This document shows positions 8,290-17,286 of a DNA stretch of 61,088 nt, piece after piece. The first letter of the stretch is position 1. Each line of letters begins with the position of its first letter. The notes beneath the pieces were generated by a model. That model saw nothing but the letters and a program-made list of their open reading frames with translations. It was not told the DNA's origin and did no database searches. A program made the translations under genes and the position numbers. Source of the stretch: Paenibacillus sp. A3 (lineage in GTDB: Bacteria; Bacillota; Bacilli; Paenibacillales; NBRC-103111); assembly GCF_001399685.1 (NCBI RefSeq), contig NZ_JTHN01000015.1:1-61088 (forward strand), read 5' to 3'.

Positions 8290-8739
8290 CTTAATCTAAG
8301 AGGGGTGACCGAATCGGCTTCGATCTTGGCTTATCCGCCTCGGGCAGCTCTGCCTTAACGGGAGTGGAGGCATATCGAATGCCATTCCTAACTTCAAAGA
8401 CCCGGCACCGAACAATGCGGCGAAAACGTTAATCGCAATGGGCTCCTTGCTGGCTTTGCTATTTTCGGGAATCGTCTGCCTGGCTTACTATTATGGAGTT
8501 GTCCTGCGGCCGGAAGTTACCGTCGTCTCGCAAATCGCCGAACAGACCTTCGGCCGAAATGTTATGTATTTTTTCATTCAAGGGACAACGGCCCTGTTAC
8601 GGTTGTGATCCCACAGTTCTTCCCCAAGAAGGGATGGCATAATATTCTGCATAACCAGTCAAGCCTGCTGATTCGAGCACACCTGCTCTTTCGAAAAGAT
8701 GTCATTGTTACGACCGTACCGTATCACTTGAAGAAATAG
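8290..8739 (+). pseudogene. remnant of a KimA/YdaO-type APC permease
   Basis: Translated blocks match this potassium-importer and amino-acid permease family in the right order but different frames: LNLRGVTESASILAYPP near 8290-8340, SSALTGVEA near 8345-8372, IPNFKDPAPNNAAKTLIAMG and following membrane segments through VVSQIAEQTFGRN and FFIQGTTALL to 8605, then VVIPQFFPKKGW to HLKK and a stop at 8737. Two large segments (between YPP and SSAL, and between TTALL and VVIP) and at least one single-base shift are missing or altered. Normal family members exceed 600 residues; about 140 remain. No working product is expected. Confidence 0.8.
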
Positions 8740-8757
8740 TACCACAAGCGCCAAATA

Positions 8758-8793
8758 AACACCCGCATCCATTCGGACGCGGGTGTTTGCGCT
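8758..8793 (-). terminator. terminator of the collagen-like gene
   Basis: Inverted repeat AAACACCCGC...GCGGGTGTTT with a 14-bp stem and one mismatch; on the minus strand it is followed by a short T-rich run. It lies just after the stop of the leftward collagen-like gene. Confidence 0.6.
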
Positions 8794-8817
8794 GCAAAGC
8801 AGGTGAACAGTTTTCGG

Positions 8818-9397
<580 letters not shown>

Positions 9398-9644
9398 TGA
9401 ATCACTCCTTTTCTGTAAGATACTAAATCATATGAGTGGACAATAGAAACCGCCACGGTACATGCCTTAGAGATAACTGCGTAATTATTGCTCTGAACTC
9501 TTGTCCTCCCTCCTCTACGAAAACCGTTTCTTCCTACCGCCTCCCATAGGTTTCCGTACAGGCGTTCCGAAGAGGAGTGCATATGATGAACAAATGGATA
9601 TGCCGTGGTTTAGCACCATACCATCATTGAAGGAGGAAATCAAT

Positions 9645-10760
9645 GTGGATAAATTTTATCCTGTTGCGCTGCCTGTCTTGAACGGCAATGAGAAGAAATA
9701 CGTAATGGATTGCCTGGATTCGACGTGGATCTCCTCTAACGGATCATATATCAAGCGTTTCGAAGAAGAATTCGCCGCCTTCTGCCAGGTGAAGCACGCT
9801 ATCGCCTGCAGCAACGGAACGACGGCGCTGCATCTGGCTTTGCTCGCGCACGGTGTGGGGCCGGGCGACGAGATTATCATCCCTACGTTAACATTCGTCG
9901 CCACGGCCAATGCCGTCACCTATTGCGGAGCGAAGCCGGTGTTCGTCGATTCGGAGCCGGAGACCTGGAACATCGATCCGAAGCGGATTGAAGAACGGAT
10001 TACGCCGAGAACGAAAGGCATCGTCGCAGTCCATCTCTACGGGCATCCTGCCGACATGGACCCGATTCGGCAGCTTGCGCAGCAGTACGGCTTATTCGTC
10101 ATGGAAGATGCGGCTGAAGCGTTGGGTGCCGAGTATAAGGGACAGCGTACTGGGGGACTGGGGGACAGCGCGATCTTCAGCTTGTTCGGCAACAAGATCA
10201 TTACGACGGGCGAAGGCGGGGTATTGACGACGAACGACGCTGCGCTTGCGGAGCGGGCCCGGCTGCTTCGGGGACAGGGGATGGACCCGCAACGACGTTA
10301 TTTCCACACCGTCATTGGGTACAATTACCGGATGACCAACATTCAAGCGGCCATCGGTTGTGCTCAGTTGCAGAACGCGGAATGGCATATCGCGCAGAGA
10401 CTGCGGATCGCAGATCACTATACCAAGCATCTGCGGAATTGCAGCGCTCTTGCACTGCCTGTCCAGCAGGATTGGGCGAAGAACGTCTATTGGCTGTTCA
10501 GCGTCGTGCTGCGCGAAGGCTCGGAGGCCGAGCGCGATGAAGTCATCCGTCGGCTCCAGCTCCAAGGGATCGAGAGCCGGCCGTTCTTTTATCCGATGCA
10601 CGTGCTGCCGCCTTACGAGAAGCTTCAATCCGCGTCGGAATTTCCGGTGGCTGGCCGGATTGCCGCTCAAGGCATCAATCTCCCGAGCTACGGCACGTTA
10701 ACTGAAGCCGATGTGAGATATATTAGTTCCACGCTGCTAGAGATCGTTTCAAGTCTTTGA
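9645..10760 (+). CDS. per: DegT/DnrJ/EryC1 aminotransferase, GDP-perosamine synthase-like
   Basis: 371 residues from GTG 9645, after AAGGAGGAAATCAAT; the open frame back to 9501 has no ribosome binding site. PLP-dependent sugar aminotransferase with the internal-aldimine Lys in FGNKIITTGEGG (about residue 188). The segments CLDSTWISSNGSYI, VHLYGHPADMD, EDAAEALGAEYKG and IGYNYRMTN match GDP-4-keto-6-deoxymannose 4-aminotransferase (Per/RfbE) better than general DegT proteins. It would convert the GMD product to GDP-perosamine. ManC, GMD and a PerB-like acyltransferase are encoded at 41.7-47.5 kb. It is a single-gene unit with its own terminator; divergent from the collagen-like gene. Exact substrate not proven. 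Confidence 0.8.
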   Translation: MDKFYPVALPVLNGNEKKYVMDCLDSTWISSNGSYIKRFEEEFAAFCQVKHAIACSNGTTALHLALLAHGVGPGDEIIIPTLTFVATANAVTYCGAKPVFVDSEPETWNIDPKRIEERITPRTKGIVAVHLYGHPADMDPIRQLAQQYGLFVMEDAAEALGAEYKGQRTGGLGDSAIFSLFGNKIITTGEGGVLTTNDAALAERARLLRGQGMDPQRRYFHTVIGYNYRMTNIQAAIGCAQLQNAEWHIAQRLRIADHYTKHLRNCSALALPVQQDWAKNVYWLFSVVLREGSEAERDEVIRRLQLQGIESRPFFYPMHVLPPYEKLQSASEFPVAGRIAAQGINLPSYGTLTEADVRYISSTLLEIVSSL

Positions 10761-10795
10761 CGCTTTTTAAAAGGAATCATACGCAGCGCCTAAAG

Positions 10796-10835
10796 AATAG
10801 TCCTGGACCAGTTCGCTGGGCAGGACTATTTTTTT
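10796..10835 (+). terminator. Rho-independent terminator after per-like gene
   Basis: Perfect 10-bp stem AATAGTCCTG/CAGGACTATT with a 15-base loop and a run of T. Confidence 0.88.
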
Positions 10836-10992
10836 CATGGCAAGCAGCTGGTTGAGGGTGAAAACTAACGAGTCATTTAATGGTAAAATACGAAGAGGAC
10901 CCAAAATTTGAAAAATAACTAGTTTTCATCGATTACCGGATATGCAATCTGGCGGGGCGACTTTGATTTTTAGGTGAAAAGGAGTGGTTGTC

Positions 10993-11470
10993 TTGTCAAT
11001 CGATGCGGTTCTCTTTGATCTGGATGGGACATTGTTAGATCGTGACTCATCCCTATTATTATTTGTGCGGGACCAGTACCATCGTTATCCGGAATTCCAG
11101 GTTGTAGAGAAAGAAATCTTTGTCCAACGTTTTATCGAACTTGATCATCACGGGCATGTATGACAATTTGAAGGCTTTGCAAATCGAACATTTATTCGAT
11201 GAGGTATTGATATCGGAATGGGAAGGGTTACGGAAACCCGACAAGGCTATCTTTAATCTTGCTTTAGATCGACTTGGTGTAGCTGCAGAAAACGCTCTTT
11301 TCGTTGGAGATCATCCTGACAATGATATACGAGCCAGCCGTGCCGTTGGGATGAAGGCGGTTTGGAAACGAAGTCGCCAGTTTGAACCTGTTGTTGATGC
11401 TGATGCTGTAATCGACGATTTGGAGGAGTTAATCAATATTGTAATGCCAAACGAGAACCAATTAACTTAG
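10993..11470 (+). pseudogene. HAD-superfamily hydrolase with internal deletion and frameshift
   Basis: TTG at 10993 follows AAAAGGAG and opens with AVLFDLDGTLLD, HAD motif I. The frame runs through FIELDHHGHV and stops at 11161. The +1 frame then continues the family sequence: GMYDNLKALQIEHLFDEVL, EWEGLRKPDKAIF (motif III Lys) and ALFVGDHPDNDI (motif IV). Intact relatives have roughly 80-100 more residues (cap domain and motif II) between the two parts. The gene has therefore lost an internal block and the frame; the product would have been a small-molecule phosphatase. Confidence 0.82.
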
Positions 11471-11661
11471 GAGTTGCTTCATCATCCATGGCACCTCCTC
11501 TATCTTTCTTTTTTCATTAAAATTCGATTAGTTCAAGAATAAATGGTATACGGGTGCTTATCAAGTCCAATAATGCATCTGAGGGGAATTGCTTGGTATT
11601 TGTTGAACCGATTCGCGCCACGGTAACTCTCCTCTCGATTTTTTCTCTGGAGGGATGAGAT

Positions 11662-12171
11662 GTGTACAAGTTCTCGCTGGCTGACATTGAGTCAGTCGTT
11701 AGCAGCGGCAAGGCCGTGATGGTGGCGGAGGATGGCATTGTCGTGGCCGCAGTACAGGAAGCTGTGATGGCAGGCAGGACCGCGACCTTCTACCTCACCC
11801 GTGCTCAGTTCACCGCAGTCAACTCGTGGTATTGGACTCCCCGGATGATCAGGGACACGGGACTTGAGCCGGTGTCGTACGAAGAAAAGGCTCGAATCCA
11901 GTCCGATTTGGGGATCGAGGAAACCAGACTTGCCTACTCCAACCGTATTGAATGTCAGTGTGGGCGCATGTACGGCGCATATGAGTTCATGCAGCAGGGA
12001 ATCAGCGAGCATGGGCGGGAGGCCGTGCAATCGATCTTCAATCTGAAGGATGTGGCTGTCATTCGCGTTAATCCACGCCAAGAAGCAAATTGCCCCGAGT
12101 GCGGACAGATTTTGCGGGCACCGCACTACTACTGCTACTGGAGCTACGGATGCTGTAGGCAACCAATGTGA
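11662..12171 (+). CDS. hypothetical protein with Cys-rich zinc-ribbon-like C-terminus
   Basis: 169 residues from GTG 11662, after GGAGGGATGAGAT. No signal peptide or membrane segment. Two Cys pairs, CQCGRMYG near residue 94 and CPECGQIL near 144, could form a zinc ribbon; the last 20 residues are rich in Tyr and Cys (YYCYWSYGCC). The N-terminal 60 residues read as a small alpha/beta domain with AEDGIVVAAVQEAV. Family not recognised. It is a single-gene unit followed by a terminator. A nucleic-acid-associated or metal-binding role is only a guess. Confidence 0.65.
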   Translation: MYKFSLADIESVVSSGKAVMVAEDGIVVAAVQEAVMAGRTATFYLTRAQFTAVNSWYWTPRMIRDTGLEPVSYEEKARIQSDLGIEETRLAYSNRIECQCGRMYGAYEFMQQGISEHGREAVQSIFNLKDVAVIRVNPRQEANCPECGQILRAPHYYCYWSYGCCRQPM

Positions 12172-12197
12172 CGGATATTGGGATGACCAGCCCTCTG

Positions 12198-12223
12198 AGG
12201 ACCTGACACTAGGTCCTTTTTTT
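12198..12223 (+). terminator. Rho-independent terminator
   Basis: Stem AGGACCT/AGGTCCT with a six-base loop and seven T, 27 bases after the zinc-ribbon-like gene. Confidence 0.8.
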
Positions 12224-12264
12224 GTGCCATAACGTTACATAGGAGAAGAAATTGGAGAGCTGAA

Positions 12265-13626
12265 CTAGTTTTCGATCCTCATTTCTTTCAGCATTTTTTG
12301 AATTCCTTGTTGTTCATTCGCGCCGTCGACTTCATACAACATGAGTAGAATCATTTTTCTTAGCCCTGAAGAATATTCCATTTTTTCGGCTAAATACAAG
12401 GCGGAAAGAAGATCCTTGATGCCACAGCTTCTTCTTCCATTTTTAAAATTGTAAATGGCCTTTTCACGCCAAAAGTAGAATAGTTGCGTTTCGAAGACCG
12501 GGGTCGAAGCAGAACGTGAGGGTGGAAGTTGTTTACAAAGTCTTTCCAGTACTGAGTCAACAGGAAAATCGTGTTTATTCGCTGACTCTAGGATATTTAG
12601 GGCACCGGGAAGAAAATCTATAGGATGTGCTTCTAAAAAATCTACATACTCAGAGAGGACTTTTGGATTTCCGATTTTAAGTTGCAGTGAATACATATTT
12701 CCTTTTCCCCAAACGCGAAACTTCTCAACCTCTTTTTTTCCAATCTCATCAAGAAACTCAAACCATCCGAGGTCAGAATATACCGAAACATATTTTTTTG
12801 CTTCTTCATACTGCTCTTGCATGGTTAGGGCAATCCCCTTTAAAAGAAATCCTTGCCCGTAATATACCACTAAATGCCGTTCCGTTTTTAAAGGTTCGAA
12901 AGCTTTTGTACTATATCGCTTTCTTAGCTGATCTTGATATACTTTGCCCGCCAATTCTCTTAATTCATCTGCATATCTTTCGACTTTTTTCCAGTTTTCC
13001 AACGTGTAATAAACATTGGTTATTTGCAACAAAGCATCTAACTGAAAATCTTCAGCTAAGCGATTGTAATATAGCTCAAAGCGGATAACCACTTCTTTAT
13101 TTTCCTCTGCATTCGTCCCAAGTAAAGCGCGGAACAAACGATATTGGCTTATCGTGAATCGGTCATGAAAGCTGTCTCTTTCGTTCTCGATGACAAGGCG
13201 GTAAAAGTGAGCGGATTCGCTTTGTAGCCCTTTTTCAAAAAGCTGTTCCGCTACGTAAAAGAGAATTTCTATATTTTTGGGGTGTTCAAGTAATTTCGAA
13301 GCAGTTGAAGCTATGAGATCAAATCGCTCCAGTTCCGCGCATCGAGTAAGGAATGGAATCATGCGAGGACGTGATACCTTTTCAGCCGAAAAGCATTCTC
13401 CAAGATATAATTCGTAGAGCCATCCGGGAGGGTGATGAAAAGCTTTTGCCAGGGTGTCAAGTAGATTTATCGTTATGGGGCGTGGAGGTCTGCGGTTTAG
13501 AGTCTCACTCAGATATCCGAGATGAGTCCCTGTCAGTTTGCTTATTTTAGTAAGGGAATAGCCGTATTTTTTCATTTGTTCATCGATTTCGGAACGCAAA
13601 CAGCGAATGGCAGCAAATTGTTCCAT
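12265..13626 (-). CDS. HTH-TPR transcription regulator, RRNPP-like
   Basis: 453 residues from ATG 13626, after AGAGGGTGG (GTG 13635 is possible). Residues about 10-70 form an HTH_3-type DNA-binding domain: SLTKISKLTGTHLGYLSETL with recognition-helix spacing. The remainder is helical repeat sequence (TPR-like) such as ALLQITNVYYTLENWKKVE and YYGQGFLLKGIALTMQ. This is the architecture of peptide-sensing RRNPP regulators (PlcR, NprR, AimR and related receptors). It is strongly similar over about 330 residues to the TPR protein at 16.2 kb, which lacks the HTH. No pheromone ORF was found downstream of this gene. It probably regulates genes in this AT-rich island, possibly through the palindrome at 13696. 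Confidence 0.8.
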   Translation of the reverse strand: MEQFAAIRCLRSEIDEQMKKYGYSLTKISKLTGTHLGYLSETLNRRPPRPITINLLDTLAKAFHHPPGWLYELYLGECFSAEKVSRPRMIPFLTRCAELERFDLIASTASKLLEHPKNIEILFYVAEQLFEKGLQSESAHFYRLVIENERDSFHDRFTISQYRLFRALLGTNAEENKEVVIRFELYYNRLAEDFQLDALLQITNVYYTLENWKKVERYADELRELAGKVYQDQLRKRYSTKAFEPLKTERHLVVYYGQGFLLKGIALTMQEQYEEAKKYVSVYSDLGWFEFLDEIGKKEVEKFRVWGKGNMYSLQLKIGNPKVLSEYVDFLEAHPIDFLPGALNILESANKHDFPVDSVLERLCKQLPPSRSASTPVFETQLFYFWREKAIYNFKNGRRSCGIKDLLSALYLAEKMEYSSGLRKMILLMLYEVDGANEQQGIQKMLKEMRIEN

Positions 13627-13695
13627 CAGAACCACCCTCTTTGAAAATATACGCTATCAAAAATATTACATATTAATCAATTAAATGCAAATTTA

Positions 13696-13705
13696 TGGTA
13701 TACCA
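13696..13705. promoter_or_regulatory. candidate operator palindrome
   Basis: Perfect palindrome TGGTATACCA in AT-rich sequence between the divergent HTH-TPR gene and the small ORF at 13790. A dimeric HTH regulator could bind here. No second copy was found nearby, so this is tentative. Confidence 0.35.
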
Positions 13706-13728
13706 AAATTCTTTAAAAATCTCATTTT

Positions 13729-13756
13729 CTTGTTTTTGGTGAAGTGATCTTATACT
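13729..13756 (+). promoter_or_regulatory. candidate promoter divergent from the HTH-TPR gene
   Basis: CTTGTT, 16 bases, TATACT, followed at 13767 by the strong ribosome binding site AAGGAGGTGA. It would transcribe the broken small ORF at 13790. Confidence 0.45.
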
Positions 13757-13789
13757 TCAACTGAACAAGGAGGTGAGAGATTTGAAGCA

Positions 13790-13918
13790 ATGAGCAGTAA
13801 GAAGGATTAACAGGATGAAACGGCAGCTCGTGAAGTTGGTTTAGGAAAAAAGGTCGTTTCCAAACGAGGAGGTGGTCCGCTTAAGCCAATCGATATATCG
13901 TTATCAACGATTTTCTGA
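13790..13918 (+). pseudogene. small peptide gene with in-frame stop
   Basis: Reading from ATG 13790 gives MSSKKD, a TAA, then continues in the same frame as QDETAAREVGLGKKVVSKRGGGPLKP... to a TGA at 13916. A good promoter and AAGGAGGTGA ribosome binding site precede it, although 13 bases upstream. The simplest reading is a 42-codon basic peptide gene killed by one nonsense change (for example AAA to TAA). A restart or readthrough is less likely. Its position opposite the HTH-TPR gene suggests it was that regulator's target. Function unknown; the Gly- and Lys-rich end is bacteriocin-like in composition only. Confidence 0.4.
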
Positions 13919-13955
13919 GAATTATGAACTAAGCACAGATCCAACTAGTGTCTCA

Positions 13956-14234
13956 TCAGGCTACCTTAACCCGTTTTTGAAGGCGCAGTAGCTCTTTGGA
14001 TTTTGCGTTCTTATTACGCCAACGAAGATATCTCTGAATGGCAATCAGCTAATTCATCGTGGTTCCGATAGAGCAAAGTGGCACTTGATGCGATTCAGCT
14101 ATGACGAATAAGTTGGCGTAAAAACAAGATCTGTCGCAAACTCTCTTATTTTCATGATTTTATGGATGCTGAAATTGTCCAGCACAAAATAAAGCCGTTC
14201 CGAACGGTGGTACCGGCGATGAAGAACTTGAAGG
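13956..14234 (-). pseudogene. IS630-family transposase fragment
   Basis: Read on the minus strand: VLHRRYHRSERLYFVLDNFSIHK (read here in two parts, VLHRRYHRSER and LYFVLDNFSIHK), then FTPTYSS, a TAG where the family has Trp, LNRI and finally RYLRWRNKNAKSKELLR to a TGA at 13956. This is the C-terminal DDE part of an IS630 transposase. The conserved Glu of the LNRIE motif is Lys here, and a middle block after KCHF is out of frame. No clear terminal inverted repeats remain. The copy is dead. Confidence 0.75.
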
Positions 14235-14505
14235 AACAGTAAGATTGACGCTTACCCCTTTAGACAACTTTAGGCCTTTTCCCGTATAGGTCAAATGAGC
14301 TTCGTAGTGCGAATACCAGATTATCTTCTTGATAGCGAATTAGAACGGATAATGTCACTAAAATATACGGCCAAAGACACGTGTTAAAATATGTATAAAT
14401 TTATATACCGTTAATTGGTAGATAAATTGTAAATTAAATCATTTAAAATGCTGACCAGCTTTCAATATAACTCTTTGAAAAGACGATTTCCGAGGAGGAC
14501 CTATT

Positions 14506-15297
14506 TTGAGAAAATTGTTTAAATTTTCCGCGAATACTATTATTGCAGGGGCAATTGCATGCTCTGTCGTTCCTGCTGCTTCCGCTGCCGAGGGTCAAGC
14601 AGCTCCTGTAGCTTCCCAAGCTGAGGTTAAATTCGATCTCACTGTCGATCAAGTCATGGCGGATCCTAGATATAAAGACCTCAATATCACTGCTGAAGAC
14701 GCTAGGCTGTACAAGAAAATTGAACTCATTAAAAAATCAGCGCCAACTGCTAGTGTTGCTGAAGTCTCCGAGAAATTGAGGCAAGACCATTTTGATGGCC
14801 AGAAAGTAGCTCCCAGTGCTTTATCCGACTACGAGATTATCAAACAGTGGAATGAATTGACACTAGCAGAACAGGCGCTCGCTGTTACGTCTCCTGCGGC
14901 AGCATTGGTTGTTAACGAATGCCGCAAGAAAGCCGTTATCTATTCAGATAATGGTAAGTACGGCTACATGCATGGAAATGGTACAAAAAAAGATGCTTTC
15001 AGGCACGCTATTTGGAACGCGCTTATGTGTAAATATATTAGTAAGATGAGTGCCGACGCTTGGGCTACCGCACATGAGCAGAAGTCGGAAGCTTATTTTA
15101 ATGAATACACAGATGGTGTATCCAACCGAGAACACACGCGGATGGACTTACACAACAACCAAAAAGGACGGGACACTTGGAGTATTTTAACTGATAGTAT
15201 TTTCTGGACTTCTGACCAAGACCTTATCAACAGAGTTTCGCAAAAAATTGATAACGGCGAAATGATTGTATTTCTCCCTGACAACTACAGGCCGTAG
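14506..15297 (+). CDS. exported DUF6973-like protein
   Basis: 263 residues from TTG 14506, after GAGGAGG. Residues 1-27 are a Sec signal peptide (basic n-region, ANTIIAGAIACSVVPAASA with an AxA cleavage site), so the protein is secreted. The C-terminal half has a compact conserved-looking domain: KKDAFRHAIWNALMCKY, ATAHEQKSE, REHTRMDLHNNQKGRD. This matches what I know of DUF6973; His and Glu residues in it could be catalytic or metal-binding, but the activity is unknown. It lies in an AT-rich island next to a lipoprotein and peptide-sensing regulators, so it could be a regulated secreted effector. That role is inference. Confidence 0.7.
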   Translation: MRKLFKFSANTIIAGAIACSVVPAASAAEGQAAPVASQAEVKFDLTVDQVMADPRYKDLNITAEDARLYKKIELIKKSAPTASVAEVSEKLRQDHFDGQKVAPSALSDYEIIKQWNELTLAEQALAVTSPAAALVVNECRKKAVIYSDNGKYGYMHGNGTKKDAFRHAIWNALMCKYISKMSADAWATAHEQKSEAYFNEYTDGVSNREHTRMDLHNNQKGRDTWSILTDSIFWTSDQDLINRVSQKIDNGEMIVFLPDNYRP

Positions 15298-15345
15298 CTT
15301 ATTATTGTTGTATTTTAACTAAAAAAATTTTATAGTTGTAAAAGT

Positions 15346-15387
15346 AAAGGGGTTTTGTTCAGGTTGTTCCTGAGCACTCCCCTTTTT
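15346..15387 (+). terminator. Rho-independent terminator
   Basis: Two-part stem (AAAGGGG/CCCCTTT outside, TTCAGG/CCTGAG inside) followed by T residues, about 50 bases after the DUF6973-like gene. Confidence 0.75.
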
Positions 15388-15419
15388 ATATCTCAGAAAC
15401 AACGGGAGGGATTTACATA

Positions 15420-15872
15420 ATGAAAAAACTTATTACCCACTACGAGATATTTTCCATGATACTCCTTATGATTCTTACTCTTACTTCAGGTTGCAGCGCC
15501 TTTACTTCCAAACCGTTGCCCCAATCAAGTTTCAACATCGTCGGAAAAGAACAATCATACGAGGCCAAGATTTTCAGTTATGCCTGGGGCTTAAAGACTG
15601 AGTACGGCAAGTCTTCCGCAGTAGGAACCCAGTATGATACCGTTACTGTGCCTGCCAAGTCAAAGTTAAAAATCTCCTTTAACCCACCTCCTAAAAAATA
15701 CGGTAACGTACACGAGATTTTCGGAGAGGACATTACCGAAAGTAAAACTATCGAGGATTACAGCACAGGTATTACCGTACCTGATAAACCAGGAACATAC
15801 ACCTATAATTACAATGCCACATGGGATGAAGGAGGTGTGGCTTATGTTATTCGGATTAAGGTGGAGGGATAG
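15420..15872 (+). CDS. hypothetical lipoprotein
   Basis: 150 residues, start after CAACGGGAGGG. A hydrophobic signal ends in the lipobox TLTSGC (Cys25), so the protein should be lipidated and held on the outer face of the membrane. The mature part is probably one beta-sandwich domain: the alternating hydrophobic pattern and the end GTYTYNYNATWDEGGVAYVIR resemble bacterial Ig-like folds. No family recognised. It sits directly after the exported DUF6973-like protein but beyond a terminator, so it may be separately transcribed or reached by readthrough. An immunity or receptor role for its neighbour is possible but unsupported. Confidence 0.7.
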   Translation: MKKLITHYEIFSMILLMILTLTSGCSAFTSKPLPQSSFNIVGKEQSYEAKIFSYAWGLKTEYGKSSAVGTQYDTVTVPAKSKLKISFNPPPKKYGNVHEIFGEDITESKTIEDYSTGITVPDKPGTYTYNYNATWDEGGVAYVIRIKVEG

Positions 15873-15964
15873 TTTAATATTACCGGGCCCCGGTAGAGAG
15901 TCACTCTTCACCGCGTTATTAACTTACAAATAAAAATGAAATAACGAAAGAGTAATTCTTTTAG

Positions 15965-15993
15965 AATGCTGCGCTGTTTTAGGCGGCATTTTT
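15965..15993 (+). terminator. Rho-independent terminator after the lipoprotein gene
   Basis: Eight-pair stem AATGCTGC/GCGGCATT (one G-T pair) with a 10-base loop and T residues. The rest of 15873-16236 contains only this and the promoter at 16183. Confidence 0.7.
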
Positions 15994-16182
15994 CTCACAT
16001 TTGTCCCGACGCTCGCTCTACTTGTCCGACAGCCAGTTAATAATCCTTTGGACTTTACAACCCTTCCAAAACAGGAAATAAATTACCCCTAGCCTGTTAT
16101 CTCACCAACATCAAATTTCGATTTTTTATGATCCCTAAATGGTCAACTCGACTACTTTCTTAACAATATACGATAAAAAGCA

Positions 16183-16211
16183 TTGTTTTTCATTTTCTTT
16201 ATTGTTAAAAT
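16183..16211 (+). promoter_or_regulatory. sigma-A-type promoter of the TPR receptor/peptide pair
   Basis: TTGTTT, 17-base spacer, TAAAAT, 25 bases before the start codon and next to the ribosome binding site GGGAGG. Confidence 0.65.
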
Positions 16212-16236
16212 ATAACTATTATGGGAGGTAAGAGAA

Positions 16237-17286
16237 GTGGATCTAAACCCTGATGTTAGCTGGTCGGAATCGGAAGCAGGTCTTTCCCATTACTTTTCCA
16301 TGGCAGAGCATCTTTTTCATGCTGGGAAAAAGACAGAAGCGGTTCCCTTATATCGTTATGTGATTGAAAACGAGCAAGATGTTCAAAATCAGCAATACAT
16401 CTTAAGTCAATTCCGTTTATTCCAGGCTCTTATCGGCATTGGATCAGAAGAAAATAAGGAAGCCTTGCTTCGCTTCGAATCTCACTACACATACTTGCCG
16501 GACGATATAAAGCTGGATGCTTTACTACAAATGGCTAATGTCTACTACACGATGGGAAACTGGGAAAAAGTCGAAAGTTACGCGGACGAATTAAGAGTGT
16601 TGGCAAAAAGCATTTACGATAAACATATAGAAGATAAAACAAAATACCCAAGTTTTTTACAAACGAAAAGACCTCTGGTAGTGTACTATGGACAAGGTTA
16701 CCTTTTGAAAGGAATTGCTTTGACCATGCAAGATCGATGTGAAGAGGCAAAAGGCTATGTATTGGAATATTCCGATCTCGGATGGTTCGAATTTCTTGAC
16801 GAAGTCGGTCGCAAGGAGGTTGAAAAATTCCGTATTTGGGGAAAAGCGAATATGTATTCGTTGGAATTGAAAACCGGAAATCAAACTATAATCCCTGAAT
16901 ACCTAAATTATTTAGAGGAAAATCCTAACGAACTTCTTCCTGGTGCGTTAAATCTGGTTGAGTCAGCGAATAAATATGGCTTTTCTGTCGATACAATACT
17001 AGATGATTTGTGTCAAAAGATTTCAATTATGGATTCTTCCATCACCTCTATTACCGGTACTCAATTGTTTCATTTTTGGTATGAAAAAGCTAGTTATAGT
17101 TTTAAAAAAGTTCAGTTGGTCAACGGGATCAACGACTTGTTGCAGGCTCTATACATAGCTCAAAAGATTCGGTATTATTCCGGGTTTGAAAGATGTGTTT
17201 CTCTATTTTCAAAACAGATTCAATATGCTTCTGAACAACAAAAGGCAATTTACCGTAACCTTTTGGAGGGAGTATCTGAACTATGA
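16237..17286 (+). CDS. TPR receptor protein of RRNPP type (no HTH)
   Basis: 349 residues from GTG 16237, after GGGAGGTAAGAGAA. The protein is helical-repeat sequence throughout and aligns along its length with residues about 110-453 of the HTH-TPR regulator at 12.3-13.6 kb: YYGQGYLLKGIALTMQ, YSDLGWFEFLDEVGRKEVEKF and LLPGALNLVESANKYGF are nearly shared. It lacks any DNA-binding domain, like Rap proteins, and so would act by protein-protein contact if functional. Its stop overlaps the ATG of a 38-codon secreted-peptide gene (ATGA), the standard organisation of receptor-pheromone pairs such as Rap-Phr. It may alternatively be a paralogue that lost its HTH by truncation, but it has its own promoter and ribosome binding site. 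Confidence 0.78.
   Translation: MDLNPDVSWSESEAGLSHYFSMAEHLFHAGKKTEAVPLYRYVIENEQDVQNQQYILSQFRLFQALIGIGSEENKEALLRFESHYTYLPDDIKLDALLQMANVYYTMGNWEKVESYADELRVLAKSIYDKHIEDKTKYPSFLQTKRPLVVYYGQGYLLKGIALTMQDRCEEAKGYVLEYSDLGWFEFLDEVGRKEVEKFRIWGKANMYSLELKTGNQTIIPEYLNYLEENPNELLPGALNLVESANKYGFSVDTILDDLCQKISIMDSSITSITGTQLFHFWYEKASYSFKKVQLVNGINDLLQALYIAQKIRYYSGFERCVSLFSKQIQYASEQQKAIYRNLLEGVSEL

Noticed and set aside
9579-9626. 15-codon leader ORF before the per-like gene ([10 protein letters not shown]...)
   Set aside because: It has a GAGGAG site but no attenuator-like structure or conserved residues to support a leader peptide.
12180-12264. Pheromone peptide downstream of the HTH-TPR gene
   Set aside because: Minus-strand frames here lack a signal-peptide-like core, so no cognate peptide is claimed for this regulator.
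14235-14340. Extension of the IS630 fragment
   Set aside because: Translated frames do not match IS630 sequence beyond about 14234, and no terminal inverted repeat was found.
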